This document shows, piece by piece, positions 15,983 through 24,684 of a DNA stretch of 64,000 nt. Origin of the DNA: CAG-791 sp963655255 (GTDB lineage: Bacteria; Bacillota; Clostridia; Lachnospirales; Lachnospiraceae). The notes under the pieces are model-generated. The model searched no databases, was not told where the DNA came from, and was given only the letters and a program-made list of their open reading frames with translations. A program made the translations under genes and the position numbers. The stretch's first letter is position 1. Each line of letters begins with the position of its first letter. The stretch spans positions 1 to 64,000 of the forward strand of contig CAVKEB010000009.1 in NCBI GenBank assembly GCA_963655255.1, written 5' to 3'.

Positions 15983-16759
15983 TCACGATTTTTCCGTAAA
16001 CGTGACCTGCCCCGTATCCGGCGTGAAATCCGCCATCTCGAGCGTGCCCGTTTTTCCCTCCAGTGACGGCAGGATCTTCGAGAGGTTGGAAATCTTCTCA
16101 TCCATGTACTGATCCTCTCCGAGGTTCACGCACACGCCGCCGAAATAAGCGCTGATCTTGCTGCCGCTTCCGACATAGATCCGGTCCGCGCTCAGCCCGT
16201 ACTTGCCGAAGAGCTGCGTGGTCTCCAGGATCCTCGCAAAAATCGTTCCGTCCTCCACCGGAAGACTTTCGTTCAGCACGATGTGATCGAACGAAAGGCC
16301 GGTCACCTCCGGCACGTCGTCGATTTTCTCCGAGGAAGACTCCACCACCATTCCGTTCCGGTCAAAGTACATGTACCTTCCCAGATAGGTCACATATCCG
16401 GCCAGCGATTTCTCGTACACCGTGATATGAATGGTGTCATGCGAAACCACGTCCACGTCCATGGACTCCACAAACGGCACGTTCTTGATCGGCTGATTCT
16501 TGTAGCGCCAGGACAGGATCATGGAGTTGTCTCCGAGAAATCCGCTCATCGCGAACTGCTCCACCTCTTCATCCGTGTAATGCGTGCTCCCCTCCACGGT
16601 GACATAGCGCACCTTGAAGTAGGCAACGAAAAAAACGGCTGCCGCGAGCACCGTGCCGAGAATCAGGGCGAAAATCAGCCGGAACCGGTTGCGTCTCCTC
16701 CGGATCTGATCCTGAATGTACAGGCTTGCGTCATCGTAATCCTCCCGCGTCATTCTCAT
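15983..16759 (-). CDS. divIB: Division protein DivIB/FtsQ
   Basis: 258 residues: a short basic cytoplasmic N terminus, one membrane helix (LIFALILGTVLAAAVFFVAY, about residues 27-47), then an extracellular POTRA domain beginning KVRYVTVEGSTHYTDEEV and a beta domain. It stabilises the FtsL/FtsB-type complex and activates septal wall synthesis. The start at 16759 overlaps the ftsW stop (ATGA), which settles the start and shows coupling. A longer open frame upstream lies inside ftsW and is not used. Confidence 0.9.
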   Translation of the reverse strand: MRMTREDYDDASLYIQDQIRRRRNRFRLIFALILGTVLAAAVFFVAYFKVRYVTVEGSTHYTDEEVEQFAMSGFLGDNSMILSWRYKNQPIKNVPFVESMDVDVVSHDTIHITVYEKSLAGYVTYLGRYMYFDRNGMVVESSSEKIDDVPEVTGLSFDHIVLNESLPVEDGTIFARILETTQLFGKYGLSADRIYVGSGSKISAYFGGVCVNLGEDQYMDEKISNLSKILPSLEGKTGTLEMADFTPDTGQVTFTEKS

Positions 16760-18039
16760 GCCGCATCTCCCTGCCTGCTGTTCCTCGCCACATTGAGCAC
16801 GAGTCCGATCTCCGCCAGAAGAATCATAATGGCCGAACCTCCGTAGGAGAAAAACGGGAGCGTCACGCCGGTGTTCGGGATCGAGTTCGTCACGACGGCG
16901 ATGTTCAGAATGACCTGCACCGCGATGTGAATCATGACGCCCACCGTGATGAGAGACCCGAACAGATCGTTTGCGTGGGTCGCCACAACCATCATGCGCC
17001 AGCACAGGATGATGAACAGCGTGATGATGGAAAGCGCGCCGAACAGCCCCAGCTCCTCACAGATGATGGAGAAAATCATGTCGTTCTGCGCCTCGGGAAT
17101 GTAGCCGAGCTTCTGCATGCTCTGTCCGAGGCCCTTGCCGAAAATTCCGCCCGATCCGATGCCGTACAGCCCCTGGAGTACCTGATATCCCGTCCCGTCC
17201 GCATAAGCCGATGGATCCAGCCAGACCTGAATTCGGTGCAGACGGAAGGTCGCGCCGGATCCGCCGGATTTCACAACCCAGATCACCACGCCGACCGCCG
17301 CCGCGGCGATCACCGCCGCCCATAGGAAATACCTCCGGTAATCCTCCGCCGTCACGAACAGCATCCCGATCGCGATCACCATCACGATGATGGCAGAACT
17401 TAAATTTCTGGTGATCCCGTAAATGATTCCCGCCTCCAGAAGGGAGGGCGCGAGAATCGTCAGAATCGCTTTCCGGGTCTGAAGATTTTTCTGAGGGATG
17501 CGGCTCAGCCAGACCGCCGTCAGAATGATCACCGCGAATTTCGAAATCTCCGCGGGCTGAACCGAAACCGGTCCGATGTAGATCCAGCGCTTGGCGCCGT
17601 TGACCTCCGTTCCGAAGGGAATGATCAGGAACAGCATTCCGAGTGAAAACACATACAGAAACAGATAGATGCTCTTCCAGAACCGGAGCGGAATCCGGGA
17701 AACAATGATCATTCCGGCAATTCCGATCACGGTGGAGAACAGCTGGCGTTTCAGGTAATACGCCGAGTCATCGTAGTCCAGTCCCGCCTCATAGGAGCTC
17801 GTGGAGTACAGCATCACGAGACCGAATACCAGGAAGAACAGGACGATGAAGATCAGCGTGTAGTCCTGCGTCGGTTCCTTCTTCCTCGTCCGGACCGCGT
17901 AGAGCTCCCTTCCATTTCCTCCGGAAGGCCTTCTGCCCGTGTGCTGCGGATTCGGATTTCTCCGGTCTCCTGCCCTGTTTCCGGCAGAACCGCTGCGCGG
18001 TATTCCATGTGCAGTTTTTCCGTTTCTGCCCTGCGACAT
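16756..18039 (-). CDS. ftsW: SEDS-family peptidoglycan polymerase FtsW
   Basis: 427 residues from the ATG at 18039. After about 55 basic residues come ten membrane segments with SEDS signatures: GPVSVQPAEISKFAVIILTA, YQVLQGLYGIGSGGIFGKGL, IPEAQNDMIFSIICEELGLF and NTGVTLPFFSYGGSAIM. It polymerises lipid II with the adjacent class B PBP. Start choice is uncertain: an ATG at 18087 adds 16 residues but has no ribosome site, whereas the chosen one has AAGGA somewhat far upstream. The gene order places it directly after mraY; a murD gene, common at this place, is missing. Confidence 0.92.
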   Translation of the reverse strand: MSQGRNGKTAHGIPRSGSAGNRAGDRRNPNPQHTGRRPSGGNGRELYAVRTRKKEPTQDYTLIFIVLFFLVFGLVMLYSTSSYEAGLDYDDSAYYLKRQLFSTVIGIAGMIIVSRIPLRFWKSIYLFLYVFSLGMLFLIIPFGTEVNGAKRWIYIGPVSVQPAEISKFAVIILTAVWLSRIPQKNLQTRKAILTILAPSLLEAGIIYGITRNLSSAIIVMVIAIGMLFVTAEDYRRYFLWAAVIAAAAVGVVIWVVKSGGSGATFRLHRIQVWLDPSAYADGTGYQVLQGLYGIGSGGIFGKGLGQSMQKLGYIPEAQNDMIFSIICEELGLFGALSIITLFIILCWRMMVVATHANDLFGSLITVGVMIHIAVQVILNIAVVTNSIPNTGVTLPFFSYGGSAIMILLAEIGLVLNVARNSRQGDAA

Positions 18040-18201
18040 TTTTCCAGAAGTTCCTTTCACGCTCTGCCGCACCACATGTCTTGCCATGCGGCAGAATTTT
18101 CACTCAAAATAATCCTTTTCCGGCATCCGCTCACCCTGCCTCGGACGGCTTTCGGCATCCGCTCTGCCCTGCGGCAGGCCCTTGCGAATGCTTTTCTCAC
18201 C

Positions 18202-19173
18202 TCACCAAAGCCCCAGAAGCGCCACGGCACCAAGAAGAACCGTGATGATGGTAAACAAGGCAACGACCTGCACCTCGCTGTAACCGCCGAGTTCGAAGTG
18301 ATGATGAATCGGTGCCATGCGGAACAGGCGCTTTCCATGCGTTTTCTTGAAATAAACAACCTGCAGGATGACCGAGACGACCTCCAGAAGGTAGATGAAT
18401 CCGACAATCGGAATGAACAGCGGCAGCTGCAGCGTATAAGAGATGCCGACAACAAAGCCGCCCAGCGCAAGAGATCCGGTGTCGCCCATGAAAATCTTCG
18501 CCGGATGCGCGTTGTATAAGAGGAATCCCAGAAGAGCGCCGATCATGGCTCCGCCTGCCGCCGATACGCCGCTTCCCGTATAAACCGCCGCAATGGTAAA
18601 GAACAGGGCAACCGCTATCGTCACGCAGGTGGACAGGCCGTCCACTCCGTCCGTGAAGTTGGTTCCGTTGACCGTCGCGATGGCAATGAAAACCAGCGCC
18701 GGAAAACTGAGAATGCCGAGATTCAGCACAACGCCCTCCGCGAACGGAACCTTCATGGAGAGCTCGATCTCATTGAAGAAAACCAGAATCAGTCCGAACA
18801 CAATGGAGATGACAATCTGCAGCGCCATCTTCTGTTTCACGGAAAGCCCGTCGCTGCTCCTCTTCTTCACCTTCAGGAAATCATCAATGAAGCCGACCAG
18901 TCCGAAGCCCAGCGTCAGGAACAGAACCGGCAGGACCTCCGGATCCTTTCCGGCGAAAATCAGACAGGAAACCGCAAGTCCCGCGAGGATCATCAGGCCG
19001 CCCATGTTCGGCGTTCCCGTCTTCGTCAGATGGCTCTTGGGACCGTCATCGCGTTCGGTCTGCTGGGCCTTCATCTTAATCAGTGCCGGAATCAGAAACT
19101 TTCCGGAAACGGCAGCCACCGCAAACGCGATCAGCATCGGTATCGTAATGTTCATAAAAGTACTGAGATCCAT
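18202..19173 (-). CDS. mraY: Phospho-N-acetylmuramoyl-pentapeptide transferase MraY
   Basis: 323 residues and about ten membrane helices. It makes lipid I from UDP-MurNAc-pentapeptide and undecaprenyl phosphate on the inner face of the membrane. The catalytic motifs are all present: GLVGFIDDFLKV (Asp pair), NGTNFTDGVDGLSTCV, NAHPAKIFMGDTGSLALGG and the histidine motif MAPIHHHFELGG. Length is usual. The 162-bp gap to ftsW holds only a direct GCGGATGCCG repeat and no gene. Confidence 0.97.
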   Translation of the reverse strand: MDLSTFMNITIPMLIAFAVAAVSGKFLIPALIKMKAQQTERDDGPKSHLTKTGTPNMGGLMILAGLAVSCLIFAGKDPEVLPVLFLTLGFGLVGFIDDFLKVKKRSSDGLSVKQKMALQIVISIVFGLILVFFNEIELSMKVPFAEGVVLNLGILSFPALVFIAIATVNGTNFTDGVDGLSTCVTIAVALFFTIAAVYTGSGVSAAGGAMIGALLGFLLYNAHPAKIFMGDTGSLALGGFVVGISYTLQLPLFIPIVGFIYLLEVVSVILQVVYFKKTHGKRLFRMAPIHHHFELGGYSEVQVVALFTIITVLLGAVALLGLW

Positions 19174-19236
19174 GTGTTCCTACCTTTCCGCGGCTCCGGT
19201 CATGAAAAACCGGCTGCCTCTCTACAGCTTCAGCCG

Positions 19237-22089
19237 CTACTGAGCTCCCGCGGCTCCGCCTGCGTTCTGCGCGTCCTCTGTTCCATTGTCTGCGACTCCG
19301 CCCGCATCCGCTTCGTTTCCGGCAGTCCCGTTATTCTCCGTGCCGGTTCCCGCTGCTGCATTCCCTGCCGCGCCGTCCTGGCCGGCGGCCGCATCATTCT
19401 GCGCTGCTGCTCCGTCCTGTCCGGTGGCTGTGCTGTTCTGCGTTCCCGTTGCATCCGACGATGTTCCCGTCTGACCGGATGCGGAAGCTCCTCCGACGTT
19501 TCCATCGGAATCCGCGGCTCCCGTGTTGGCCGAAGCCTTTCCGGTTCCGATGTTGTCCGGAAGAGACGAAGCGCTGTACTCATATCCCGTATCCGGATCA
19601 ATCAGATTCCCGTTCGCGGGATTGATGTAATAGCCGGTCTTGGGATCCACCTCGTAGGACTTCCATACCTGTTCGCCGGTTCCCGAATCCTGGGTCAGAT
19701 CCACCTGGCCCTCCTTCGGACTCTCGGAATCCACGACACCGTCATTGTCGGTATCATACAGATCCGCTCTTCCGTCTCCGTTGGTATCCACGGCATCGGT
19801 CACGCCGTCTCCGTTGGTATCCACCGGCGTATCCGGCGTCCCGTCTCCGTTCGCGTCCACCGCGTCCGCCGTTCCGTCTCCGTCCGTGTCGATGTCACAG
19901 GTGATCGGGGTCGGGATCTGGTCAAAATTCGTCGCGCCGTATGCCAGCGTATTCGAGAGATTCAGCTCCTCGAGCTCCTTCTTCTCATCGTCCGAGAGCT
20001 CCTCCGTCATGTAAATGCCCAGATACGGCAGGACCTCGGTCAGAACCTTTCTCACAATTCTCGTCGCGTATTTCGCGTCATCCTGCGGATAGTGGTTGAT
20101 GCGGTCGACCACGACGTAGATGGCAATCTGCGGATCGTCCGCCGGCGCATAGCCCATGAAGGAAACCACGTAGTTGGTCTTGTCGCGCGGGTTGGCCGGG
20201 TCTCCGGAGATGGTCTCCGCGGTTCCCGTTTTTCCTCCGATCATGTATCCGGCGGGTCTTGCGGTTTTACCGGTTCCGTTCTCGCCCGCGACAACCTGCA
20301 GGCAGGCCTCGCGGATTTTGGCGCTCGTGTCCTCCGAAATCGTTTTCTTCAGAAGTCTCGGCTCGATGTTCTCCACCGTTGCACCGCTCGCGCTGGTGAT
20401 CTTGCTGACCATGTGCGGCTCATAATAATATCCGCCGTTGATCAGCGAGGAGAAGCCGGTGATCATCTGGATCATGGTCACGTCGAAGTTCTGTCCGAAC
20501 GAGTTCGTCGCAAGGTCGACGTCCACCATCTTGTCCGCCGAATAGATCAGTCCGTCGGTCCGGACCTCCTTGGCAAGGTCAATGTTGGTCTTCAGGCCGA
20601 AATTGAAGATCCGCTGAAATTTGCAGAAGGTCTCCTCTCCGGTCGCCAGTGCCATGTCCATCAGCACGACGTTGCAGGAGCGCTCGATGGCCTGATTCAG
20701 CGTGAGCATGCCGTCTCCGTCCGTGTTGTGGCATTTGATTTCCCAGCCGTCCACCGTCAGCGACCCGCCGCAGTAGTACGTCTCATCTCCCGTCAGACTC
20801 CCGGATTCCAGCGCTGCCGCCATCGTAAACGGCTTCGCTGTGGATCCCGGCTCATAATAGGTAGAAATGCAGAAATTATTCCAGAGGGAATACAGATAGC
20901 GGGACGTCTGCTCGTTGTCCTGCGAAATCGTATCCACGTCCTCCTTCGTCAGATATTCATATGTCGGAGAGTCCGTATCATCCAGCACCGGCATTCCCTC
21001 CAGCAGATCCGTATTGTAGGGATCGTTCGGATCGTAGGTCGGGTAGCTTGCCATGGCGAGGATCTCGCCGTTTTTCACGTTCTGGATGATGCAGCCCACA
21101 TTCCGCGCGCCGTATCCCTGGTGAAAATCGCCGTCCTTGTACTCTTCCATGAATTCCTGGAGATACTTCTCCACGATGCTCTGGATGTTCGTGTCCACGG
21201 TGAGGACCAGATTGTTGCCGTCCTCCGCGTCAATGACGGTCCGCTCCAAATTCGAGGAATCGTTGAGATACCCGTACTCGCGTCCCGGCGTTCCGTTCAG
21301 GGTGTCGTTGTAGTACTCCTCCAGGCCGAAGGCCCCTTCATTGCTCGTCCCGGCAAATCCGAGGGCGTGCGCCAGGAGCGTTCCGTTCGGATAGTTTCTG
21401 GTATAGGAGGATTCGAACCAGATTCCCTGAATGTTCTGATACTCCTCGTTCGCCTTCTGGGCGTCCTCCAGCTGGGTCTGAAGATCCGCGAGCTTCGATT
21501 CGTCAGCGGCTCCCGCCTTTTCCTTCTGGATCTCCTTTTTGATGTTGGTGACCCTGGCCGATGCGTCCGAGATCTCCTTCTCGTAGGCGGTCTTCTCTTC
21601 GTAGGTCAGTCCCTTTCTCGCGATGTAATAGCGGGAATCCGGATTGTCATGGACATACTGTTCAATCGTGCTGCGGTCCAGACCGAGCCGCTCACACGCA
21701 TCCAGCGTCGGCTCCAGATAGGAGCTGACTCCCTGATCATTCTGCGGACCGTTGTTCATCTGGTAAGCATCCACGATCACATTGTAGATCAGCTCGCTGG
21801 TCGCCAGAATCGTGCCGTTCCGGTCGGTGATGTTGCCTCTCTTGTACGGGATCTCCTTCGAGTCATACGACTGCTGGGAGAGGACCTGCTTCTTATACTC
21901 GTTCCCGTTGTCACGGTTGATCACGAACAGGCGCAGGATCAGCACAGCAAAAGCCAGCAGTACTCCGATGAAAAGTACTACCAGCTTCGCCTGCATTTTA
22001 TGGTTGAATCGTCTGGGAGCTCTCTTATGCCTGCGGCTGCTCCCGTTATTTGCGTTGTATCCGCCCCCCGGGCGTCTGTTTCCTGCCAT
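19237..22089 (-). CDS. Class B penicillin-binding protein with calcium-motif tail
   Basis: 950 residues, the septal transpeptidase of the cluster (FtsI/SpoVD type). One membrane anchor (about residues 32-57), a dimerisation domain starting KRGNITDRNGTILA, then the transpeptidase with S416-T-A-K419, S471-C-N473 and K620-T-G. It normally cross-links septal wall together with FtsW. The family usually ends near residue 720 or in PASTA repeats; here residues about 732-787 are a run of DTDGDGTAD / DANGDGTPD / DTNGDGVTD / DTNGDGRAD / DTDNDGVVD motifs, followed by a 70-residue patch with NPANGNLIDPDTGYEY and then about 90 residues of Gly/Ala/Thr/Asn low complexity. The repeats are of the EF-hand-loop/thrombospondin type-3 kind and would face outside. 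Confidence 0.93.
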   Translation of the reverse strand: MAGNRRPGGGYNANNGSSRRHKRAPRRFNHKMQAKLVVLFIGVLLAFAVLILRLFVINRDNGNEYKKQVLSQQSYDSKEIPYKRGNITDRNGTILATSELIYNVIVDAYQMNNGPQNDQGVSSYLEPTLDACERLGLDRSTIEQYVHDNPDSRYYIARKGLTYEEKTAYEKEISDASARVTNIKKEIQKEKAGAADESKLADLQTQLEDAQKANEEYQNIQGIWFESSYTRNYPNGTLLAHALGFAGTSNEGAFGLEEYYNDTLNGTPGREYGYLNDSSNLERTVIDAEDGNNLVLTVDTNIQSIVEKYLQEFMEEYKDGDFHQGYGARNVGCIIQNVKNGEILAMASYPTYDPNDPYNTDLLEGMPVLDDTDSPTYEYLTKEDVDTISQDNEQTSRYLYSLWNNFCISTYYEPGSTAKPFTMAAALESGSLTGDETYYCGGSLTVDGWEIKCHNTDGDGMLTLNQAIERSCNVVLMDMALATGEETFCKFQRIFNFGLKTNIDLAKEVRTDGLIYSADKMVDVDLATNSFGQNFDVTMIQMITGFSSLINGGYYYEPHMVSKITSASGATVENIEPRLLKKTISEDTSAKIREACLQVVAGENGTGKTARPAGYMIGGKTGTAETISGDPANPRDKTNYVVSFMGYAPADDPQIAIYVVVDRINHYPQDDAKYATRIVRKVLTEVLPYLGIYMTEELSDDEKKELEELNLSNTLAYGATNFDQIPTPITCDIDTDGDGTADAVDANGDGTPDTPVDTNGDGVTDAVDTNGDGRADLYDTDNDGVVDSESPKEGQVDLTQDSGTGEQVWKSYEVDPKTGYYINPANGNLIDPDTGYEYSASSLPDNIGTGKASANTGAADSDGNVGGASASGQTGTSSDATGTQNSTATGQDGAAAQNDAAAGQDGAAGNAAAGTGTENNGTAGNEADAGGVADNGTEDAQNAGGAAGAQ

Positions 22090-22114
22090 GTATCCATGTT
22101 TCCTTCGGACTTGC

Positions 22115-22678
22115 CTATTTCTTCAGTTCCGACACCTGACGGACGTAATCTCCGGATCCGCCGTCGTAGGTCACGATCTGGTCCTCCTGTGCATAGGTCA
22201 TCCCCAGCTGCGCAATGGCGCGGTACTTGATGTCATCCAGATTGATTCCGGAATTGATCTCGTTCAGGGTCTCGTCGTTGTCGCTCTTAAGACTCGCCAG
22301 CTGCGTTTCCAGCCGGGCGATCTCGCCGACGGTACCCGTCACTTCGGATTGAAGACTGATATATTCTATCAGAAAAAAGGACATCAGACACATGACGCCC
22401 ACCAGGAATGCAATCATGGCGGGGTTCATGAAGGTGCGGCGGTTTTCCGCCTTCCTGTTCCGAGGATTCTGCCGGCTGCTCTTCTTCGGAGCGCGGACGG
22501 GCTCTTCTTCCTCTTCCCAGTACTCCAGATCCGGAGCCTCGGTTCCGTACCAGTATTCATAGCGCTCTGCCGCAGCCCGGGCGCTGTCATTCCTTCTTCC
22601 GGAATAGGATGCTCGTCTTCCCGTTCCCCGGCCCGAAGGTCTTGCCGCATATCCGCGATCATAATCTCTGTTCGACAT
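22115..22678 (-). CDS. ftsL: FtsL-like septum protein
   Basis: 187 residues: about 90 polar cytoplasmic residues with an acidic EYWEEEEEP patch, one membrane helix (MIAFLVGVMCLMSFFLIEYI), then a leucine-zipper-like coiled coil (LQSEVTGTVGEIARLETQLA) and an extracellular tail. Topology, size of the coiled coil and its place between rsmH and the PBP identify it as FtsL; sequence identity in this family is always low. The N-terminal domain is longer than in Bacillus. The ATG at 22678 was chosen over earlier in-frame starts, which reach into the rsmH-ftsL spacer without ribosome sites. Confidence 0.8.
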   Translation of the reverse strand: MSNRDYDRGYAARPSGRGTGRRASYSGRRNDSARAAAERYEYWYGTEAPDLEYWEEEEEPVRAPKKSSRQNPRNRKAENRRTFMNPAMIAFLVGVMCLMSFFLIEYISLQSEVTGTVGEIARLETQLASLKSDNDETLNEINSGINLDDIKYRAIAQLGMTYAQEDQIVTYDGGSGDYVRQVSELKK

Positions 22679-22808
22679 AGGTACCTCTGTTCCCGTCCGC
22701 CTGTTCCCTGCGGGCGTCTGGTGCTCCTGTTTTTCCGATTCGCGTGGGAATCCATAATCGGTAAAGCATGGTCTCCGACACGTTTTTGCAAAAAAAACGT
22801 ATGTAATA

Positions 22809-23756
22809 TCAATAAAAGTACTCTCCCCGCTCGAACACCCGGAGCTTGGAGCTCGCCGATCTCTTATTCCTCTCCAGTTCTTCTTCCGAAGGAACAATCG
22901 GCTTTCTTGTAATGACTTTTCCCTTGGATTTCTTCCCGCACACACAGACCGGGAATTCCGGCGGGCAGGTGCAGGGATTCTCATTTCTCTTGAATGCGTC
23001 CTTGACGATCCGGTCCTCCAGGGAATGAAAGGTGATGATGCAGAGCCTTCCTCCCGGAACCAGAAGATCAATCAGCCGGTCAATGGAATCCTGCAGCACG
23101 TCCAGCTCACGGTTGCACGCGATCCGAACGGCCTGGAAGGTTCTCTTGCAGGGATTCCCGAATTTCTCCTGCATCTTCATCGGAACGCTGGCCCGGATCA
23201 CCCGCACCAGATCTCCCGTCGTCTCAAAAGGCTTCTCTTCCCGCTCCTTTACGATGTTACGGGCGATGTTCGAGGCAAACCGCTCCTCGCCGTAGTCCCG
23301 GATGATGCGGAAGAGCTCTTCCTGGCTCCATCCGTTCAGAATGTCGGAAGCTTTCAGCGGGCTCTCCTGATCCATCCGCATATCCAGCGGTTCGTCATAG
23401 TTATAGGAGAAGCCGCGTTCCGGATTGTCCAGCTGATAGGACGACACGCCGATGTCCAGAAGAATGCCGTTCACCTTGTCAATTCCAAGGCTCTTCAGGA
23501 TCTCCGGAATGTGCTCGTAGTTGTCATGCACGATCGTGACCCGGTCGTGAAACACTTCGAGGCGCTTCGACGCAGCCGCAATCGCGTCTTTGTCCTGATC
23601 AATTCCGATCAATCGTCCGCCTTCTGTAAGCCGGGTCGCAATTGCCTGACTGTGGCCCGCGCCTCCAAGTGTTCCGTCCACATAAATACCGGAAGGCTGA
23701 ATATTCAGATTCTCGATCACTTCCTGAAAAAGGACCGGTATGTGCTGAAATTCCAT
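22809..23756 (-). CDS. rsmH: 16S rRNA (cytosine1402-N4)-methyltransferase RsmH
   Basis: 315 residues, usual length. RsmH methylates C1402 in the ribosomal P site using SAM. Seen: start FQHIPVLFQEVIENL, SAM motif VDGTLGGAGHS, LDIGVSSYQLDNPERGFSY and the C-terminal IITFHSLEDRIVKDAF with a Cys cluster (CTCPPEFPVCVCG). The ATG at 23756 follows TGAGGTATTGT. It starts 8 bp after the mraZ stop, as usual in this cluster. Confidence 0.97.
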   Translation of the reverse strand: MEFQHIPVLFQEVIENLNIQPSGIYVDGTLGGAGHSQAIATRLTEGGRLIGIDQDKDAIAAASKRLEVFHDRVTIVHDNYEHIPEILKSLGIDKVNGILLDIGVSSYQLDNPERGFSYNYDEPLDMRMDQESPLKASDILNGWSQEELFRIIRDYGEERFASNIARNIVKEREEKPFETTGDLVRVIRASVPMKMQEKFGNPCKRTFQAVRIACNRELDVLQDSIDRLIDLLVPGGRLCIITFHSLEDRIVKDAFKRNENPCTCPPEFPVCVCGKKSKGKVITRKPIVPSEEELERNKRSASSKLRVFERGEYFY

Positions 23757-23764
23757 ACAATACC

Positions 23765-24214
23765 TCAAATTTGGAATCCGCCGCTCAAAAGCTCTTCCGA
23801 AATCTCGCTGATATCCTCTGCCGTCGTCTCTGTCTCGTAAGCGTTGTATGCCTCTTCGCTCCAGAGCTCTCCTCTTGTTCCCATTCCGACGAACACCACG
23901 TTCTTGTCGATTCCTGCCTCCTGACGAAGCTGATTCGGCAAGAGAATTCGTCCCTGCTTGTCGATCTCAACCTCTACCGTCTTCGACATGAAATAGCGGA
24001 CCAGCCTGCGCGCCTGCACCGAGTTGGTCGGCAGCGCCAGGAGCTTCTGCGAAAACGCTTCCCAGTCCTCTTCGTCATAGATCTGGAGACACTTGTCATA
24101 GCCGCATCCGATCCAGAAGCGGCTTCCCAGAATCTCTCTGAACTTGGCCGGCACAATCAGCCTTCCCTTGCTGTCAAGGGAATGGTGATATTCGCCTGAG
24201 AACGTTTTCGTCAT
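23765..24214 (-). CDS. mraZ: Transcriptional regulator MraZ
   Basis: 149 residues with two AbrB-like SpoVT halves, each with the D-x-K-G-R signature: LDSKGRLIVPAKFRE and IDKQGRILLPNQLRQ. MraZ forms rings that bind direct repeats in front of its own operon and usually represses it. First gene of the division/wall cluster; candidate boxes GTGGTAGAA lie twice, 10 bp apart, at 24290-24308. Its ribosome site is poor (GCGGGAAAC). Confidence 0.96.
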   Translation of the reverse strand: MTKTFSGEYHHSLDSKGRLIVPAKFREILGSRFWIGCGYDKCLQIYDEEDWEAFSQKLLALPTNSVQARRLVRYFMSKTVEVEIDKQGRILLPNQLRQEAGIDKNVVFVGMGTRGELWSEEAYNAYETETTAEDISEISEELLSGGFQI

Positions 24215-24258
24215 TGCGCAGTTTCCCGCCGCTGGCCTGCGGCATTCATCGATGAATC

Positions 24259-24288
24259 AAATTTGTTCCGTGTCTGTTGAACAAATTT
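24259..24288 (-). promoter_or_regulatory. AAATTTGTTC/GAACAAATTT dyad in the mraZ leader
   Basis: A perfect 10-bp inverted repeat with a 10-nt loop about 45 bp before the mraZ ATG and immediately downstream of the MraZ boxes. It could be a leader hairpin or an operator. Confidence 0.5.
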
Positions 24289-24289
24289 A

Positions 24290-24308
24290 TTCTACCACTT
24301 TCTACCAC
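24290..24308 (-). promoter_or_regulatory. Tandem MraZ boxes
   Basis: On the minus strand GTGGTAGAA-A-GTGGTAGAA: two identical 9-mers with a 10-bp period, the spacing and GTGG core known for MraZ direct repeats. They lie about 75 bp upstream of mraZ, where autoregulation is expected. Beyond them, 24310-24480 contains no gene I can support. Confidence 0.72.
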
Positions 24309-24483
24309 AATATGGATAAAAATTGGGATTTTCCTCCCCGTGCAGGGTAATCATACCCCACAGGCAGGGTTTGCGCAAGGCCCCGGAAGCAGCAACAAGC
24401 ACCGAAAATCACGCAAATTACGTGTTTTTTCCGGAATTTTTCCAATCGTTTCTCTTCCGCTCATAAAGCAAGGCACAGAGACC

Positions 24484-24523
24484 AGAAAGCGGCCGACGGA
24501 TGATTTTCCGCCGGCCGCTTTCT
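24484..24523. terminator. AGAAAGCGGCCG hairpin terminator
   Basis: A 12-bp stem AGAAAGCGGCCG/CGGCCGCTTTCT with a CGG/CCG extension, between the four-helix membrane protein gene and the mraZ promoter. The T-rich tail is modest on both strands. Confidence 0.6.
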
Positions 24524-24640
24524 GATTTCTGTGCCCTTAAAACGCTTATTCCGAGACTGTTCTTCTGAGACTACTCCGCCCACACGGGGTGGAAAGTGGT
24601 AATTTATCTGCTTTCGAGTCCTGTGCTTTTCGAATATGAA

Positions 24641-24660
24641 ACTTATACCTCGCTGAGGCA
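24641..24660 (-). repeat. Remnant of the hairpin element (ribosome-site end only)
   Basis: On the minus strand TGCCTCAGCGAGGTATAAGT is the terminal module of the hairpin element, but where other copies have ATG this one reads TTC, and no hairpin arms remain upstream. A decayed copy without a gene. Confidence 0.6.
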
Positions 24661-24684
24661 GATCATGCTGTCACACCTGCGCAG

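Noticed and set aside
19030..22230. A 1066-codon plus-strand frame opposite the penicillin-binding protein
   Set aside because: Its Arg/Ile/Val-rich translation has no family features; it is the antisense shadow of the conserved PBP in a GC-rich gene. The same applies to 53768-56161 opposite secDF and other long antisense frames.
24330..24420. Possible small SRP RNA (CCCCGGAAGCAGCAACAAG)
   Set aside because: The conserved GGAAGGAAGCAGC asymmetric loop and its pairing partner are not present, and no closing stem was found.
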